From positions 10,403,332 through 10,467,331 of the forward strand of contig JAJLRJ010000013.1 in NCBI GenBank assembly GCA_024195265.1: a stretch of DNA of 64,000 nt, in the 5' to 3' direction. Of this stretch, positions 60,766 to 64,000 are shown in pieces (the first letter of the stretch is position 1; the number at the start of each line of letters is the position of its first letter). This DNA is from Dendrophyllia cribrosa (Eukaryota; Cnidaria; Anthozoa; Scleractinia; Dendrophylliidae). The notes beneath the pieces are model-generated. The model made no database searches and had not been told where the DNA came from. It saw only the letters and a list, made by a program, of their open reading frames with translations. Position numbers and translations under genes: made by a program.

Positions 60766-60945
60766 AGGTCTATTGTGTTTTACCCTAGGTCTATTGTGTC
60801 TAACCCTAGGTCTATTGTCCTAATCCTAAGTCTATTGTGTTTAACCCTATGTCTATTGTGTCTAACCCTAGGTCTATTGTGTCTAACTCCAGGTCTAATG
60901 TCCTAACCCTAGATCTATTGTCCTAACCCCAAGTCATTAACATAT
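60766..60945. repeat. ~21-bp minisatellite
   Basis: About eight degenerate units of AGGTCTATTGTGTCTAACCCT. Contains TAACCCTA pieces but is not a telomere array. Confidence 0.88.
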
Positions 60946-60984
60946 TAACTCTAACCCTAAGTCATTAGCATATTAACCCCAACT

Positions 60985-61092
60985 TTAAAATATTCAAAAT
61001 GGTGGATCTCATTAAATATTCAAAATGCGAAATTGAGTAAAATATTCAAAATGGTGGATCTCATTAAAAATTCAAAATGGTGGATCTCATGA
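60985..61092. repeat. Short tandem repeats of TTCAAAATGGTGGATCTCAT
   Basis: Three copies plus one variant (TTCAAAATGCGAAATTGAGT) at irregular 25-60-bp spacing. Confidence 0.8.
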
Positions 61093-61186
61093 TTTATTTA
61101 ACAAAGTCAGGGGGCCCATCCATTCAAGGCGGGCCCCGCTAGTGTAGAAAACAAACTACCAAAGTCGTGTTTTTTGTCTTCTAACA

Positions 61187-61860
61187 GTGCATGTGGCGAG
61201 GATGCAAGGCCACAATTCCTTACACACAAAGAGAACAGACAAGGGAACAAGCAAGACAGGCAAGTACAAACAAAGAGATCCACCGCTAAAAACAGGGTGT
61301 AACCAGTACGCCAACTTCGCCCTGGGGTCGAACACCGCCCCAAGAACAGCACATAACAACCAAGGAGAAACCAAAAATAAAAAATGCAAGGGAAATAGAA
61401 CCACAAGCAAAAGAAAATCGTCCAAACAACAAAACCGAACAAACTCTAAAATACAACAAATGTGCGCTAAAACCAGCAAAAAAACTCAAAATCCCAAACA
61501 AGTCCAAACCCAATCCATAACAGACGCGAAAACAGCAAGACCAACCCGAAAACACAATACCAAAAACCAGCCATAATCGAAACATCCCTAAACCCCACAA
61601 CAATCAAACAACCAACCCAAACAAAACCAGCCATAACAAATCCCTAAACCAACACCATCCAAAAAAGCATAATAACCATATCCAAGCCAAACTACTTAAA
61701 CCAAACAACATCCAAAAACCCTACCCCAAAACCGACTTGACAAAAATCCTAACCAGCAAAGCAGCACAGACAAACAATCAAAAACAACTCCATAGTCAAA
61801 TCCGATAACACATAATATTCAACAAAGTCAATCCAAAGCCGGCACAACAAACGTAAACAA
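61187..61860. other. A/C-rich, G-poor strand-asymmetric tract
   Basis: The + strand is dominated by A and C; in the 60 bases from 61681 only 3 are G and 8 are T. Frames on both strands (such as 61187-61576) follow from the composition and have no protein signature. The tract ends where the polymerase of element E begins. Confidence 0.6.
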
Positions 61861-61867
61861 AAGAAGA

Positions 61868-63563
61868 AGAGTCTTTACCCCCGAAAGAGGCCTTCTATAG
61901 CAAGCTCAAAAAGGAACACATCACAGACGAAGACTATGAGCACGCACAGTGGGTGTGGGACGTCTTCGAATGCGCAAATCTCGGGGAGTACCACGACTGC
62001 TACCTCCTAACGGACGTATTACTACTTGCAGACGTGTTTGAGAACTTCAGGAAGACATGTCTCAAGAACTATCGCTTAGACCCAGCGCACTACTACACCA
62101 GCCCGGGCTTGAGTTGGGATGCGTTGTTGAAATACACAGGCATCGAGTTGGAGCTTCTGACCGACTACGACATGCAACTCTTCATCGAGAAGGGAACGAG
62201 AGGTGGCATCTCCACAGAGATGAAGCGCTACTCCAAGGCGAACAACCCATACCTCAGCGACTACGACCCAGACAAAGAGAAGTCCTACCTCCTTTACCTC
62301 GACGCAAACAATCTCTACGGCTGGTCAATGAGTCAACCGATCCTAGTTGGTAAATTCAGGTGGGCCCAAAAAATGTCAACCGAAGAGCAGATCATGAAGT
62401 GAGGCCCAAACAGAAAGCAAGGCTGCATCCTCGAGGTAGACTTGGAGTACCCCGCTCCATGACAAGCACAACTCGTACCCCTCGCCCCAGAGACGTCCCA
62501 AGTTCCAAATGAGTGGATGTCACCCTACCAAAAGGAGCTTGCAAGAGAGTTGAACATAAGCAAAGACAGGACGAATAAGTTGCTCCTCACTCTAAAGGAC
62601 AAGAAGAAGTACGTCCTTCACTACCGTAACCTCAAGCAATACCTCGAACTCGGGATGAAGCTCACAAAAGTGCACAGGGCGCTGTGTTTCGAGCAGAGGA
62701 AGTGGATGGAGCCCTATATACGGCTGAACACCGAGCTCCGAAAGAAGGCCACATCAGACTTCGAGAAGAACTTTTTCAAACCGAACAACTCGGTCTTCGG
62801 CAAGACGATGGAGAACCTCGGAAACTGTGTCGACGTAAGGCTTGTCCGATCGGACGAGGAAGACAAGATCTGGAAGCTAATATCCAACCCCCTCTACGCA
62901 AAGAGTTCAATCTTCTGCGACACCCTCGCCGGCATCCAAATGCACAAGGAGTATATCAAAATGGACCGACCAGTCTACACAGGCATGTGCGTGCTGGACC
63001 TCTCAAAGACGTTGATGTACGACTTCTACTACTTCTATCTAGATCTGAAATACGGCTCAAACTGCCAGCTTATCTACACTGACACAGATTCTCTGCTTGT
63101 AGAGATCAAGACGGAGGACGTGTATAAGGATATGGAACCCCGCCTGGACGAGCTCTACGACACGAGCGACTTCCCGAAGGACCACTTCCTCCACAGCCAG
63201 AAGAACAAGAAGGTTATCGGTAAAATGAAGGACTAGTGCGCCGGTGTGCCAATCTCGGATGTTGTGTGCTTGCGCTCGAAGATTTACTTAATCCTGCTGT
63301 GAGACGAGAAAAACATCAAAAAAGCAAAGGGCACAACCAAGGTTGTGACCAAGAAGGAAATAATGCACCAGAACTACAAGGACGCCCTCTTCAAAAAGGA
63401 TGCCTTCAAGCACGGGATGGACATGCTCCGTAGCGAGGGCCACAAGATCTACGGTGTACATCTAAACAAGACAACACTCTCACCATTTGACTCAGAGCGC
63501 TGGATTTCAGATGATGGAGTCCACACGCTGGCATATGGTCACAAAGATATCGGTGGCAACTGA
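61868..63563 (+). pseudogene. Protein-primed DNA polymerase (element E copy), 5'-truncated
   Basis: Begins at PKEAFYSKLKKEH, about the middle of the gene. Motif A DANNLYGWSMSQP (62301 on), TSDFEKNFFKPNNSVFGKTMENL as motif B with LM replaced by P, and motif C YTDTDSLLVEI (63073 on). Stops: TGA near 62401, frameshift near 62455, TAG at 63234-63236, TGA near 63301. The last frame ends with FDSERWISDDGVHTLAYGHK at TGA 63561-63563. C-terminal sequence is better preserved than in A or B and fixes the true gene end. Confidence 0.92.
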
Positions 63564-64000
63564 GTGTCTGGCGTCACAACCATCAACTCCTCACGGACGA
63601 AGCCCCGCTTGGGCCAATCGTAAATATAGTACTAGTACACGACCGGCTCATTTGGTTTGGTAACAACCTTTTCAATGTTGTAGACCTTTAGAGACCAGAT
63701 TGGATCGGTCGCCCGCCTACTACCCCCTTCCAGCTCGCCAGGCTGATACAAATATCTCACACTAACCCGGGGAGGGAGCTTTTTTTCGTTGGCTCCCACT
63801 GGTCTAGAATAGGGGGTAGAGGGATTTGATGAAACGGCTTTTTCTTCGATTGCTTGCGCAGGCTTCTTGCCAGTCAATCTGGTTACTTCATTGTTTAAAG
63901 CTGATACAACGTCGGGCAGCCTTTAAACCATTCAGTAGATCTCTGGCCGGAGGGAAGGCGCATTTCAACCGCATACTGGTGTCCAAACAGGCGTTCAGCC
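63539..64000 (-). pseudogene. Integrase C-terminal part (element E copy)
   Basis: Matches the A integrase from about residue 185 to the end (ERLFG, TGKKP.QAI, PPRVSVRYLYQPGELEGG, REELMVV). An in-frame TAG lies at 63632-63634 and the frame shifts near 63910. The stop at 63539-63541 lies inside the polymerase end, giving a 25-bp tail-to-tail overlap. The catalytic residues lie outside the window. Confidence 0.88.

Larger units (their letters stand above)
61868..64000 (-). mobile_element. Element E: family 1 Polinton, truncated, continues past window
   Basis: Starts abruptly inside the polymerase gene (no terminus seen) and continues with the integrase on the other strand, same orientation as B. 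Polymerase and integrase 3' ends overlap by 25 bp. Sequence is closest to element C. The rest lies beyond 64000. Confidence 0.88.

Noticed and set aside
60766..60945. Internal telomere repeat (TAACCCTA pieces)
   Set aside because: Units are ~21 bp with only partial telomere-like sequence; a minisatellite.
61187..61576. 129-codon Lys/Thr/Asn-rich gene
   Set aside because: Composition explains the open frame; no conserved motif and no start signal.
1..64000. tRNA, rRNA or ordinary host genes
   Set aside because: No cloverleaf, rRNA-like or multi-exon host gene signal was seen; all recognisable coding belongs to mobile elements.

Overview
This window is eukaryotic, AT-rich repeat DNA made mostly of virus-like Polinton/Maverick elements nested in one another and cut by later transposons. 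No ordinary host gene could be supported. The Polinton families, a Penelope-like element with hammerhead ribozymes, a CR1/Jockey-like non-LTR end and dense MITEs suggest an invertebrate, most likely a cnidarian. That is family resemblance, not proof.

Layout. (1) 1-23030: element A, a 'family 1' Polinton in left-to-right orientation whose left end lies outside the window. Its order is VLTF3-like (-), 228-aa membrane protein (-), 222-aa protein (-), ~600-aa tail-anchored protein (+), coiled-coil membrane protein (-), major capsid protein (+), 74-aa (+), packaging ATPase (+), 81-aa, 202-aa, 157-aa, 73-aa and 145-aa proteins (+), integrase (+), protein-primed DNA polymerase (-), terminal palindrome. 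A Penelope-like element (6675-9156) and a 6-kb cut-and-paste transposon (9292-15285) split the spacer after the capsid gene. (2) 23031-27361: flank with a higher-order satellite (24100-25045). (3) 27368-58857: element D, a second Polinton family bounded by ~220-bp inverted repeats and a perfect 6-bp target duplication (GCTGGG). It is degenerate and has been invaded by a second Penelope-like element, which carries a fold-back MITE and, in its 3' part, element B. (4) 31688-48189: element B, a whole 16.5-kb family 1 Polinton in reverse orientation with both termini and a 5-bp target duplication (ATACT). (5) About 48571-56588: element C, a shrunken family 1 relative with a different terminal palindrome. 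(6) 58864-61867: flank with minisatellites and a strongly A/C-skewed tract. (7) 61868-64000: element E, a fourth family 1 copy that runs off the window.

How the genes work together. The set is that of a DNA virus or virus-like transposon: a B-family polymerase of the protein-primed type, a retroviral-type integrase, a FtsK/HerA-type packaging ATPase, a double jelly-roll-type major capsid protein and candidate virion membrane proteins. Family 1 also carries a VLTF3-like zinc-ribbon protein and, in element B, a lambda-exonuclease/YqaJ-like nuclease. Genes are packed 20-60 bp apart, and most have a TATATA(C) motif just before the ATG. The inverted ends of B place the same promoter in front of the polymerase at one end and the nuclease at the other.

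All copies are damaged by stops, homopolymer frameshifts and deletions, so they are fossils, but B still has nine genes open end to end. The points most worth a second look are the 162-bp palindromic termini, an in-frame UGA shared by A and B at the place of an expected zinc-ligand cysteine in the polymerase, the nuclease gene, a candidate structured RNA in B (45938-46119), and the inverted ribozyme-bearing ends of the first Penelope element.
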